64,000 bases of DNA from an uncultured Campylobacter sp. GTDB lineage: Bacteria; Campylobacterota; Campylobacteria; Campylobacterales; Campylobacteraceae. The position numbers were made by a program, and so were the translations under genes. The stretch covers positions 3,031-67,030 of the forward strand of contig CALKQT010000030.1 of assembly GCA_937990735.1 (NCBI GenBank), in the 5' to 3' direction. Of this stretch, positions 15,788 to 24,074 are shown piece after piece. The notes beneath the pieces are model-generated. The model was not told where the DNA came from. It worked only from the letters and a program-made list of their open reading frames with translations, and searched no databases. The stretch's first letter is position 1. Every line of letters begins with the position of its first letter.

Positions 15788-17128
15788 TTAAAACTGTCCG
15801 AAAAGATCGTTCAGCGCCTCGCTAATGCTAGGATGCGTAAAAATTTGATTTTTGAAAAAGTCTGCCTTCGCGCCCAGCGCCATGGCGATCGCCAGCTCAT
15901 TAACGATCTCGTGCGCGTTTACGCAGTGAAGCGCCGCGCCTAAAATTTCGCCGCTAGCTGCGTCCACGACCGCTTTCATCATTCCCTCGTCGTGCGCTAC
16001 GACCTTGGCGCCGGGCACCGCCGCCATCGAAAGCTTCAGCACCTTGATCTCGCGCCCACTCTCTCTTGCCTGCCGCTCGCTAAGACCGATGCGAGCTAGC
16101 GGCGTGCGGGTAAACAGCACACTTGCATGCGGCGTGCGGTTTTTCGTAGTGCGCGCGCCGTCTCCGAAAAGCGCGCTAAAAATGATCCTAAAATCGTCTA
16201 AGCTAGTGTAGGTAAACATCTCTCCGCCGCGCACGTCGCCTGCTGCGTAGATGCCAGCAGTCGAGCTTTGCAGATGCTCATTCGTGATGATATTGCCGTG
16301 CGCGTCCGTCTGCACCCCCGCAGCGGCTAAATTTAGATCGTTCGTATTCGCGCGACGACCGAGGGCGTATAAAAACGCATCCGCCGCGATCGCCTTGCTC
16401 TCGCCCGCGAGGTTAAATTTTAGCTCGCCGCCCTTTAAGCCCAAAAACTCGCAGCCTTCGATAATCTCCACGCCTTGGGCCTGCAGAGCGGATTTGACGC
16501 TGGCGGACACGTCCTCATCCTCGTTTTTCATAAATTTCGATCGCATCAGCACGCTGACTTTAGAGCCAAACCCCGCAAACATCGAAGCAAACTCAAGCCC
16601 GATAAATCCGCCGCCGATGATTACTAGATGCTTCGGCAGGATCTTTAAATTTAAAATTTCTTCGCTGCTATAAGCGATCTGCGAGTTTACCTCAAAGCTA
16701 GGCTCGACCTCCCTCGAGCCTGTATTTACGACGATCGTTCCTGCTGAAATTTCACGCGTCTGCCCGTCAGGGCTTAGCACGCGCACGGAATTCGCGCTCG
16801 TAAATGAGCCCTCGCCGTCGATTACGTCTATATTCGGGTTATCCTTTAGCATAGCTAAATTTTTCGCCCTCAGCGCCTCTACGAGTTCGTCCTTTTTCTG
16901 CATGCTCAGCACGAAATACTCTCCGAGCACGCTGAAATTTACGAATCCTGCTTCCTTGCTCGCCGTAACTAGCCGCTTGGTCGGGATGCAGCCTACGTTG
17001 ATGCAGGTGCCGCCGTACATCTGCGGGGAGCGCTCGATGAGAGCGACCTTTTTGCCCAGTGCGGCGGATTTTGCGGCAAGGGTTTTGCCCGCCTTGCCAA
17101 AGCCTATTACGATGATATCATAATCCAT
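15788..17128 (-). CDS. rclA: RclA-like flavoprotein disulfide reductase
   Basis: A 446-residue FAD- and NAD(P)H-dependent disulfide oxidoreductase. Against my memory of E. coli RclA it matches along the whole length: IGFGKAGKTLA at 8-18, MYGGTCINVGCIPTK with redox Cys42/Cys47, NPNIDVIDG, FTYTSLDDFRII, ERQARESG and the end IFTHPSISEALNDLF with the His432/Glu437 dyad. RclA reduces hypothiocyanous acid made by host peroxidases and protects against reactive chlorine. That would suit an oral bacterium bathed in lactoperoxidase products. RclB/RclC-type partners and an RclR regulator are not next to it. Start ATG follows AAAAGGATT. Confidence 0.85.
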   Translation of the reverse strand: MDYDIIVIGFGKAGKTLAAKSAALGKKVALIERSPQMYGGTCINVGCIPTKRLVTASKEAGFVNFSVLGEYFVLSMQKKDELVEALRAKNLAMLKDNPNIDVIDGEGSFTSANSVRVLSPDGQTREISAGTIVVNTGSREVEPSFEVNSQIAYSSEEILNLKILPKHLVIIGGGFIGLEFASMFAGFGSKVSVLMRSKFMKNEDEDVSASVKSALQAQGVEIIEGCEFLGLKGGELKFNLAGESKAIAADAFLYALGRRANTNDLNLAAAGVQTDAHGNIITNEHLQSSTAGIYAAGDVRGGEMFTYTSLDDFRIIFSALFGDGARTTKNRTPHASVLFTRTPLARIGLSERQARESGREIKVLKLSMAAVPGAKVVAHDEGMMKAVVDAASGEILGAALHCVNAHEIVNELAIAMALGAKADFFKNQIFTHPSISEALNDLFGQF

Positions 17129-17456
17129 TTTTAATCCTTTTGATCTGAAATTTCGCGGGATTATAAGAGGTTTTATTAAATTTAAAATCTGAGTGGTGCA
17201 AATTTAAAGGCGCAGGCAAGAGGCGCGAAATTCCACGACGAAATTCTAACTTCGGCACAGAATTTAATGCGGAAAATAAAATTTTCAGCCCCAATCGTTT
17301 TAAAAATTCTGCTATCGATAGAATTAAAATTTTAAGCGCGGGATACGTGGCATTTTATAGCGCTTGGTAACGGATAGAATCAAATTCTAAGCCCCAAACC
17401 GCTCATAAAATTTAAAGGCACGAAAAACGCGGAATTTACGCCGTAAAATTCCGCTA
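17129..17456. repeat. Non-coding gap with AT palindromic units
   Basis: No gene is seen. The gap lies between two minus-strand genes and holds scattered units of the AAATTTTAAAATTT type and CGGAATTT words. No promoter is assigned with confidence. Confidence 0.6.
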
Positions 17457-18080
17457 CTAGCGCTTTTTTACGCCTAGCAAAAACATATTGATGCGGTCTT
17501 TGATTAGCTCGTTCGCTTTGAAATTTAGCTTTTCGTCGAAAAATAGCAGCCTGCTAAAATGCGGCTCTCTAAGTAAAAAGCAAAAATATAGCGCTAGGCT
17601 TTTTGCCGTGCGTCCGGGCGCAAACTCGTCCGCATGCGCCGCCAAATACTCATCCAGCGCATTCGGCGAACCTAGCACGCCGCTTTTTAAAAAGATTTTT
17701 GGGCTCTCGCTAAGCGCGCCGTTAAAGCCGCTGAAAAGTATCAATCGATAGAATTTTATTGCCTCCGGAGCGAAAAGAAACTCCAGATAAATCCCTGCAA
17801 ACTCTCGCAGATACTCACGCAATTTTAGGTCTTTATTGATTCGCATGCGCTCGTTCATTCGCTCATCAAGCTTTTTGCTTTGCAGTTCGATGATGCGCAA
17901 AAATAGGCTTTCTTTGTTATCAAAATACTTATAAACCGACGATAGCGAGCCGCCGCTAAGCTCGATGATATCGCTTAAGCTCGTAGCCTCGTAACCTTTG
18001 GCTAAAAACAGCTCCAGCGCCGCGTCTAAAATGAGCTTGCAGCGAATTTCGGATTTTTTATATTTAGGCGATTCGGGCAT
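17457..18080 (-). CDS. TetR/AcrR-family repressor, CmeR-like
   Basis: A 207-residue TetR-type repressor. The N-terminal HTH spans about residues 12-58 (LILDAALELFLAKGYEATSLSDIIELSGGSLSSVYKYFDNKESLF), very close to C. jejuni CmeR in wording (ALELFL.KGYE.TSLSDII.LSGGS). The C-terminal half is the ligand domain and ends FLLGVKK, like CmeR. In C. jejuni CmeR represses the CmeABC efflux pump and lies just before the Cj0371-Cj0373 block, whose homologues follow here. The pump genes are absent from this window. An inverted repeat upstream may be its operator. The ATG follows AAAGGAGG. Confidence 0.85.
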   Translation of the reverse strand: MPESPKYKKSEIRCKLILDAALELFLAKGYEATSLSDIIELSGGSLSSVYKYFDNKESLFLRIIELQSKKLDERMNERMRINKDLKLREYLREFAGIYLEFLFAPEAIKFYRLILFSGFNGALSESPKIFLKSGVLGSPNALDEYLAAHADEFAPGRTAKSLALYFCFLLREPHFSRLLFFDEKLNFKANELIKDRINMFLLGVKKR

Positions 18081-18113
18081 TTCGCCTCCTTTGAAATACT
18101 AAAATTTTTTCGT

Positions 18114-18134
18114 AAGTGTATAAAAAATATACTT
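18114..18134. promoter_or_regulatory. Candidate TetR/CmeR operator
   Basis: An imperfect inverted repeat, AAGTGTATA-AAA-AATATACTT, in the upstream region of the TetR gene, directly followed by the palindrome CTTAATTAAG (18132-18141). TetR repressors commonly bind such 15-20-base repeats in their own promoter. Assignment is by position and symmetry only. Confidence 0.4.
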
Positions 18135-18359
18135 AATTAAGCAACATTATTGGGCTAAAATTTTAAAACCTCAGCAAGAAATAATTTTGCGCGGCTTTGC
18201 AAGCGAAGCGAAATTTTATATCGCGCAGGCGCAAGCGAGCGGAATTTTATCGCGCACCAGCTGCGGTAAAGCGGAATCTATCTTTGTAAACGAAGCGTTT
18301 AATGCCTATTTTAGGCAAATTTAGCAATAATTACCTAAAACGCTAAAAGGCATCTTTGT

Positions 18360-18995
18360 ATGAAAAAAGTCTCGATCGGCGAAGCAGCCGAAATTTTAGG
18401 AATTTCAAAAGAAGCCGTCTACAACCGCATCCGCAGAAATTCCTTGCGCGCCGAGGAAAGCGGCGGCGTACGCTACGTGCTTTTAGATGATGAAATGCAA
18501 AGCGAGCCCGCTTCGCAAAGCTCTGCGAAAAGCTCGCGTACTGGCGGCGGGGCGGGTACTCAAAGCTTCATCGACTATCTCATCAAAGAAATCTCCGAAC
18601 TAAAGGGCAAAATCGAAGCACTGCAAAGCGATAAGGACAGACTTCACAAAGAAAAAGAGGAAATTTTAATCGCCTCAAAAGATGAAATCAAGCTGATGTA
18701 TAAAGAGCGCGACGAGAAGCTCAGGTATTTTTTGTCGTTTTTCGATAAACCGCTGCTTTCGAGCAAAAGCCGCGAGGCCAAACCCTACGATGTCGAAATC
18801 AAAGAAAAAACCTTCGATCGTAGCGAATGGACGAGCCTTGCAAAATTCGTAAAATCGCTCAAACGCAAAAAGCGCCTCAAAGCGCAAAGCCTAATCATCG
18901 AAAACATCGGCAAGAGCGAGTTTATCCGCGTCGAGGGAAATGAACTTTTGATAAATCAAAGCCTAGATATAAAATCATTGAAAGGAAAAAAATGA
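18360..18995 (+). CDS. HTH DNA-binding protein with coiled coil
   Basis: A 211-residue protein with an excisionase/MerR-type helix-turn-helix at residues 1-45 (SIGEAAEILGISKEAVYNRIRR). A Ser/Gly-rich linker follows (about 50-66), then a charged coiled coil (about 70-115: ISELKGKIEALQSDKDRLHKE) and a basic C-terminal region (KSLKRKKRLKAQS). It is probably a dimeric transcription factor; its target is unknown. The stop overlaps the ATG of the UPF0323 lipoprotein gene by 4 bases, so the two are co-translated. Confidence 0.78.
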   Translation: MKKVSIGEAAEILGISKEAVYNRIRRNSLRAEESGGVRYVLLDDEMQSEPASQSSAKSSRTGGGAGTQSFIDYLIKEISELKGKIEALQSDKDRLHKEKEEILIASKDEIKLMYKERDEKLRYFLSFFDKPLLSSKSREAKPYDVEIKEKTFDRSEWTSLAKFVKSLKRKKRLKAQSLIIENIGKSEFIRVEGNELLINQSLDIKSLKGKK

Positions 18996-19579
18996 AACTA
19001 CGCAAAATTGCTAGCTATGCGCTGGTAAGCGGCTTCGGCCTCGTTATGGCGGGCTCGCTAGCGGGCTGCGACGACAAGGAGCAGGAGCAAAACGTCCGCT
19101 TGCAAGAGGGCGCGCTCGTCAGGCTCGAAGAGATCGCGCCGGGAAAATATAAAATTTTAGAGGAATTTCCGAGCGAAAAGACCCAGATCATCTTAAAATC
19201 GCTCGACGGCACGGAGAGAATTTTAAGCGATGAGGAAACCAAAGCCCTTCTGGCCGAAGAAAACGCCAAAATCGACGCCGGCACTTCAAATTTAACCAAC
19301 CAAAACGCGCAGCTTAGCAGCGGCGGCATGAGCCTGGGCGAAGCGATCTTGGCAAGCGCTGCAGGCGCGATCATCGGCTCGTGGATCGGCGGCAAGCTGT
19401 TTAACAACCCTGCCTATCAAAGCCAGCGCCAAACCGCCTATAAAAGCCCTAGCGCATATTCTAGAAGCGTCGATAGCTTCAATCAAGCAAAGCAGCAAAA
19501 CGATAAGGCGCGAAGCGGTAGAAGCGGATTTTTCGGCGGAAGCAAGAGCGGCAAAAGCGGTGGATTTTTCGGCGGCTAA
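18992..19579 (+). CDS. UPF0323-family lipoprotein
   Basis: A 195-residue lipoprotein. The signal peptide ends in the lipobox LAGC with the lipidated Cys26. The body has a short beta-type region, then a Gly/Ala segment ASAAGAIIGSWIGGKLF resembling glycine-zipper membrane segments, and a Ser/Gly/Phe-rich repeat tail (GRSGFFGG, GKSGGFFGG). It corresponds to the Cj0371-type family, and its downstream neighbours are the Cj0372- and Cj0373-type genes, so order is conserved with C. jejuni. Function is not known to me beyond membrane association. Confidence 0.85.
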   Translation: MKLRKIASYALVSGFGLVMAGSLAGCDDKEQEQNVRLQEGALVRLEEIAPGKYKILEEFPSEKTQIILKSLDGTERILSDEETKALLAEENAKIDAGTSNLTNQNAQLSSGGMSLGEAILASAAGAIIGSWIGGKLFNNPAYQSQRQTAYKSPSAYSRSVDSFNQAKQQNDKARSGRSGFFGGSKSGKSGGFFGG

Positions 19580-19951
19580 GCGCGCTTTGAAACATACGGC
19601 GGCTCTGCGCGGCGAGTTTAAATTTAGAGCGTAGAATTTTAAAATTTGCGCGAATTTAGCATTGATTTGACGCAGATTTTTCAAAAACGCGCTGTAAAAT
19701 TCAGCTAAATTTTATCGCTCTTACGACGACGCCCGGTCCACACCGCAAGCGCGCCGTTTAAATTTAGCCGCGAGTATCTTTTCGAGCGGCTTAAATTTAC
19801 ACATGATCGCCGCATATGATCTACGGCTAATTAAATTTTGCCTTGCGTCTTGCGCGCTTTAAATTTACGCGAAGCCGTATGCGCATTAAAACTAGCAAAA
19901 GCCGCAAAGATCGCGGCACAAATGAGTTAAAATTTTAAAAAAAGGATAAAA
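19580..19951. repeat. Non-coding gap with AAATTTA/GCGC-rich units
   Basis: No gene is seen. Units such as GGCTTAAATTTA, GCGCTTTAAATTTACGCG and AATTTTAAAATTTGCGCG recur. The last ~25 bases contain an AAAAAAAGGATAAAA ribosome site for the next gene. Confidence 0.6.
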
Positions 19952-21136
19952 ATGCAACTAAAAAAGATAACGCCGTTAAGCAACGAATATCTCGAAAAGC
20001 TCGGCTTTTACTGGCACACGGACGCAGACGAGACTCCTTACGTTAGCGACGAGATCGTGCGCGTGAGCGCTGCGGAGGCGGATGCGTATTATGAGGCCGC
20101 AAACGAGCTATACGAGATGTTTGTCACAGCCGCGCAGTACGTCATCGACAACAACCTCTTCCACGAGCTCGGCATCCCCTTCAACCTCGTAGATCTCATC
20201 AAACAAAGCTGGGAAAACGAGGTGCACTGGCACCTATACGGGCGCTTCGATTTCGCGGGCGGGCTGGACGGCAAGCCGATCAAGCTGATAGAATTTAACG
20301 CCGACACGCCCACGGCGGTGTTTGAGACGGCAATCATCCAGTGGGCGATGCTGAAAGAAAACGGCATGGACGAGGCGAGCCAGTTCAACGACCTCTACGA
20401 CGCGCTGCGCGATAATTTCAAGCGGCTCGTGGTACTTGACGGCGAGCTAAGCGATTTTTCTAAATTTTACGAGGGGTGGAAAATTCTATTTAGCAGCGTC
20501 GCGGGCAATGTCGAGGATGAAAAGACGACGAAGCTTTTGCAGCAGACCGCGGAGGATGCGGGCTTTAAGACGCGCTTTGCCTACGTGGACGAGGTGGAAT
20601 TTAACGACGAAGAGGGTGTGTTTTTTGAGGGCGAAAACTACGAGTATTGGTTCAAGCTCATCCCTTGGGAAGTGATCGCGATCGAGGAGGGCGAGCTTGC
20701 GCTCATCTTAAAAAACATCGTGCAAAATCAAAAGGCGATCATCCTAAACCCCGCATACACGCTGCTTTTCCAAAGCAAAGGGATTATGAAAATCCTGTGG
20801 GATCTCTATCCGAACCACCCGCTGCTGCTGCAAAGCTCCTTTTCGCCGATCATCGGCAAAAAGATGATCAAAAAGCCGTTTTTGGCGCGCGAGGGGGCGA
20901 ATGTGGCGATTTTCGACGCCGACGGCAGAAAGATAGAGGAAAACGGCGGCGACTACGGAAATCAGAAATTTTTGTATCAGGAATTTTACGAGCTCAATAA
21001 AGACGAGTGCGCCCAGAGCTATCAAGCGGGGGTATTTTTCGCCTACGAAGGCTGCGCGCTGGGCTTCCGCAAGGGCGGCGAGATACTTGATAATCTCTCA
21101 AAATTTGTAGGGCACTACATCGAGGATGCGAAGTAG
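19952..21136 (+). CDS. Glutathionylspermidine synthase-like ATP-grasp protein
   Basis: A 394-residue protein of the glutathionylspermidine synthase C-terminal-domain family (Cj0372 type). Characteristic pieces are LGFYWHTD near the start, LIEFNADTPTAVFETAIIQW at about 111-130, GNVEDEKTTKLLQQTAEDAGF, NPAYTLLFQSKG and KKPFLAREGANV. The last matches the ATP-grasp phosphate-binding area of GspS and YgiC/YjfC. The N-terminal amidase domain of bifunctional E. coli GspS is absent. YgiC-like proteins ligate peptides or polyamines, but the substrate is unsettled. The gene is followed by a long repeat-filled gap. Confidence 0.85.
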   Translation: MQLKKITPLSNEYLEKLGFYWHTDADETPYVSDEIVRVSAAEADAYYEAANELYEMFVTAAQYVIDNNLFHELGIPFNLVDLIKQSWENEVHWHLYGRFDFAGGLDGKPIKLIEFNADTPTAVFETAIIQWAMLKENGMDEASQFNDLYDALRDNFKRLVVLDGELSDFSKFYEGWKILFSSVAGNVEDEKTTKLLQQTAEDAGFKTRFAYVDEVEFNDEEGVFFEGENYEYWFKLIPWEVIAIEEGELALILKNIVQNQKAIILNPAYTLLFQSKGIMKILWDLYPNHPLLLQSSFSPIIGKKMIKKPFLAREGANVAIFDADGRKIEENGGDYGNQKFLYQEFYELNKDECAQSYQAGVFFAYEGCALGFRKGGEILDNLSKFVGHYIEDAK

Positions 21137-21779
21137 CGGCACGGCAAATTTTAAAAATTTGAGAAATTTTAGGGCGGCGGCTCTTGGCGATAAATTTGGC
21201 GGCAAGGGTCTCGCGGCGGTAAATTTTATCGTCGGGCGACAGCGGCGAATTTGTCGCTTGGCAGTAAAATTTAACGCTAGGAGGCTACGGTAAAATTTAG
21301 CGTAGCGGCGCGACCAAAATTCTGCGCGGATAAATTTCGTGCAGGTTAAATTTGCGTAAGTTGAAATTCCGCGCGGAGTAAGATTTGTGCGAGCTAAATT
21401 TTAAAATTTAAACGCGAACGGCGGCAGCGATAAAATTCGTTTCTCGCTTCGGCGTAAATTAGAATTTTAAATTTAGACGCAGATTTCAGCGGAAGTAAAA
21501 TTTACCGTCTGCTTCGGCATGAATTGGAATTTCAAAATTTGACGCCCCGCGCGCTGCGAGCATTAAATTTCGCGAAGACAGAATTCGCGATAGTTAAATT
21601 TTGCGAGAGTAAATTTTGCGATAGCAAAATTCCGCTAGAGCAAATTTCCGCAATAGCCAAATTCACGGAGTTAAAATTTTCCGTTTAAGTACTGCGCTCC
21701 AAAATCGCGCGATGAAATTTAACGGATAAATTTAGCCGCGCGACTGCGGCTTAAAATTTTAAAACGCAAAGGGGAAAAT
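21137..21779. repeat. 643-base non-coding gap of AT palindromes and GCG words
   Basis: No gene is seen in any frame that looks real. The sequence alternates short AT blocks (AAATTTTA, TAAAATTT; an exact AAATTTTAAAATTT at 21396-21409) with GCG-rich spacers of about 8-15 bases (GCGGCGA, GCGCGGA, GCGATAG). It has the look of a degenerate dispersed or tandem array. In C. jejuni the flanking genes are, as I recall, adjacent, so this gap is probably expansion of repeat sequence. Confidence 0.65.
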
Positions 21780-22712
21780 ATGAAAATCGTATGTTTGGAT
21801 GCCGCGACGCTGGGAGGCGATGCCGATCTTAGCGAGATCGCGAGCCTGGGCGAGTTTGAAAGCTACGAGATGACCGAGCCCGCGCAAACCGCGCAGCGCC
21901 TAGCCGGTGCCGACGTCGTCATAACCAACAAAGTCCTAATCACGGATGAGATCATGGCGCAAACCGCGCTTAAGCTGATCTGCGTAAGCGCCACGGGCAC
22001 GAATAATATCGATATGCAGGCAGCGCAGGCTCGCGGCATCGCGGTGAAAAACGTGGCTGGCTATTCAACGAACAGCGTCGTGCAGCAGACCTTCGCGTCG
22101 CTGTTTGCGCTAACCAACGCGCTCGGATACTACGCGGATTACGGCAGCAGCGGCAAATGGTGCGAGAGCGAAATTTTTACTCACATTGACGTGCCCATCA
22201 GCGAAATTTACGGCAAAGAGTTCGGCGTCATCGGGCTTGGACAGATCGGTGCAAAGGTCGCCCACATCGCCGCTACGTTCGGCGCAAACGTGAGATACTA
22301 CTCCACTAGCGGCGCGAACGACAACGGCGAGTTTGCCAGAGTGAGCCTAGACGCGCTTTTGAGGGCATGCGACATTATCTCAATCCACGCTCCGCTAAAT
22401 GAAAAAACGTCGGGATTAATCGGCGAGGCGGAGCTTGCGAAGATGAAAGAGGGGGCGATCTTGATGAATTTCGGCCGCGGCGGCATCGTGGACGAGGACG
22501 CGCTGGCTCGCGCCGTGGACGAACGAGGCCTACGTACGGCGCTTGACGTGCTGCAAACAGAGCCGATGAGAGCGGATCATCCGCTGCTGCGCGTGAAAAA
22601 TTGCCGCAACGTCATCATCACACCCCACATCGCATGGGCGAGCATAGAGGCCCGCAAACGGCTGATAAAGATGATCGCGCAAAATATTAGGGATTTTATG
22701 AGCGGCAAATGA
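21780..22712 (+). CDS. D-2-hydroxyacid dehydrogenase
   Basis: A 310-residue NAD(H)-dependent D-isomer-specific 2-hydroxyacid dehydrogenase (Cj0373 type; hydroxypyruvate/glycerate reductase-like). The nucleotide-binding GLGQIG is at 152-157. The catalytic Arg lies in FGRGGIVDEDAL, the Glu in ALDVLQTEP and the His in TPHIAWAS. NAGYSTNSVVQQTFA-type residues (about 93-105) match the substrate-side motif. Precise substrate is not inferable. The ATG follows AAAGGGG. It is convergent with the iron-uptake operon downstream. Confidence 0.92.
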   Translation: MKIVCLDAATLGGDADLSEIASLGEFESYEMTEPAQTAQRLAGADVVITNKVLITDEIMAQTALKLICVSATGTNNIDMQAAQARGIAVKNVAGYSTNSVVQQTFASLFALTNALGYYADYGSSGKWCESEIFTHIDVPISEIYGKEFGVIGLGQIGAKVAHIAATFGANVRYYSTSGANDNGEFARVSLDALLRACDIISIHAPLNEKTSGLIGEAELAKMKEGAILMNFGRGGIVDEDALARAVDERGLRTALDVLQTEPMRADHPLLRVKNCRNVIITPHIAWASIEARKRLIKMIAQNIRDFMSGK

Positions 22713-22879
22713 ATGCAGTTAAAACGCCGAAGCGAATTTAACAAAATCAAGATGCGGCGCAAGGCTCACAAAGACCCTGCACATAAAATTTTATTAGCTG
22801 AAAAGAAGTGATACTGCTTCGGGTAAAATTTTAAATTTACGCCGCGAATAAGCTATTTCTCCCCTTTGAATTCATAGAT

Positions 22880-24025
22880 TTATCTTTTCTTGCAAATTCT
22901 TTTTATGCTCATCCAAAATCCCGTAACTATAAAAAATAACACAGAAATCGCCGCTACGCAGAATAAGAACTTGCCCGCCTCGCCGAAGATATAGCCCGAA
23001 TGCACGCTCAAAACGGCTTTATGTATAGCAAAAGGGTGCGGCATGGTGCTTTTCGCATCATCATAGCGAGCATGCCGCAAGATGCCCTTTTTAACGTTTA
23101 TACTCATCGTATTCATATGCTCTTCGCTCTTTTCGCCTTTATCGAAATAAAAGATCATAAAATTTTCTCCATCTTTTTGAGCGATGATGTTAAAGAATTC
23201 GTAGTTTTCACCGCGTTCACGCTTAAAAATATCAAATGCCGTCTGAAAATTTAAAATTTTATCTTCATCCTCAAGCGAAAATCCTCGCACTTCGGTAAAG
23301 CTCGTTTTTCTAAAAATTTCCTTTTCCCCTAGCGCTCTGTTGGTGATTTTGGCTATCCAATCATACGACCAATAAAGCCCGCTAGCGCTTATCGTAAGCA
23401 AAACGGGCAGCAGCAAAACTCCGACCGCGCCGTGCAAGCTATATAAAAAAGCATAACCTCTCGCTTTAAAATTTATCCTAAATGCGCGTAAAATCTTTCC
23501 TCTAAAGCTAGGATAATAGATCACCGCGCCTGAAATTAAGACTAAAATAAACATAACCGTGCTAAGCGCCACGATATTTTTGCCTATTAGCCGCAGAGTT
23601 TCGTTTTTGCTTAGCCCAAATCCCAGATTGGTATGTAGATTTAGCGCTACGCCAATAAACGTATCGCCTATGTTTTCCGAAGTAATTTCGCCGCTATAAG
23701 GATCTATAAAATATGATTTAAACTCGCCGCCAGAATCTGTACCGGAAAGCCTAATCGCTTCGTTTTTATTTTGAGGAATTCTATAATAACTGAGCGTAAA
23801 ACCGGGCTTGACTTTTCTGAAAATATTTAAAATTTCGGCGGGTTCGAGGGCATCTTTTCCGCTCGGGCTCACGAAAGATTTGCTTTGATTTAACGCATCT
23901 ATAATCTCATCATGATACGAGATAATAGCGCCGCTAAGAGCTACGATCGAGATCGGCACGCAGCATATAAGCGTCAAAACAAGATGGACGTTGAACCAAA
24001 ATTTTTTCCTTTTTAAAATCGCCAT
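22880..24025 (-). CDS. PepSY-associated transmembrane protein
   Basis: A 381-residue inner-membrane protein of the PepSY-TM family. It has four hydrophobic helices: about 12-38, 150-175, 195-220 and a last one near 352-373. A periplasmic region follows helix 1 with the PepSY motif SYHDEIIDALNQ and a DPYSGEI turn, and two His residues lie in membrane segments (LHTNLGFG, SLHGAVGV, IHKAVLSVHSGYIFGE). Such proteins are commonly encoded beside TonB receptors and are proposed to reduce ferric siderophores or help iron release. It starts 49 bases downstream of the TonB receptor gene on the same strand, so the two form an operon. Confidence 0.88.
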   Translation of the reverse strand: MAILKRKKFWFNVHLVLTLICCVPISIVALSGAIISYHDEIIDALNQSKSFVSPSGKDALEPAEILNIFRKVKPGFTLSYYRIPQNKNEAIRLSGTDSGGEFKSYFIDPYSGEITSENIGDTFIGVALNLHTNLGFGLSKNETLRLIGKNIVALSTVMFILVLISGAVIYYPSFRGKILRAFRINFKARGYAFLYSLHGAVGVLLLPVLLTISASGLYWSYDWIAKITNRALGEKEIFRKTSFTEVRGFSLEDEDKILNFQTAFDIFKRERGENYEFFNIIAQKDGENFMIFYFDKGEKSEEHMNTMSINVKKGILRHARYDDAKSTMPHPFAIHKAVLSVHSGYIFGEAGKFLFCVAAISVLFFIVTGFWMSIKRICKKR

Positions 24026-24074
24026 TAATTTCCTTAAATTTTAAATCCGCGGACGAAATTTATGCGCCGCGAAT

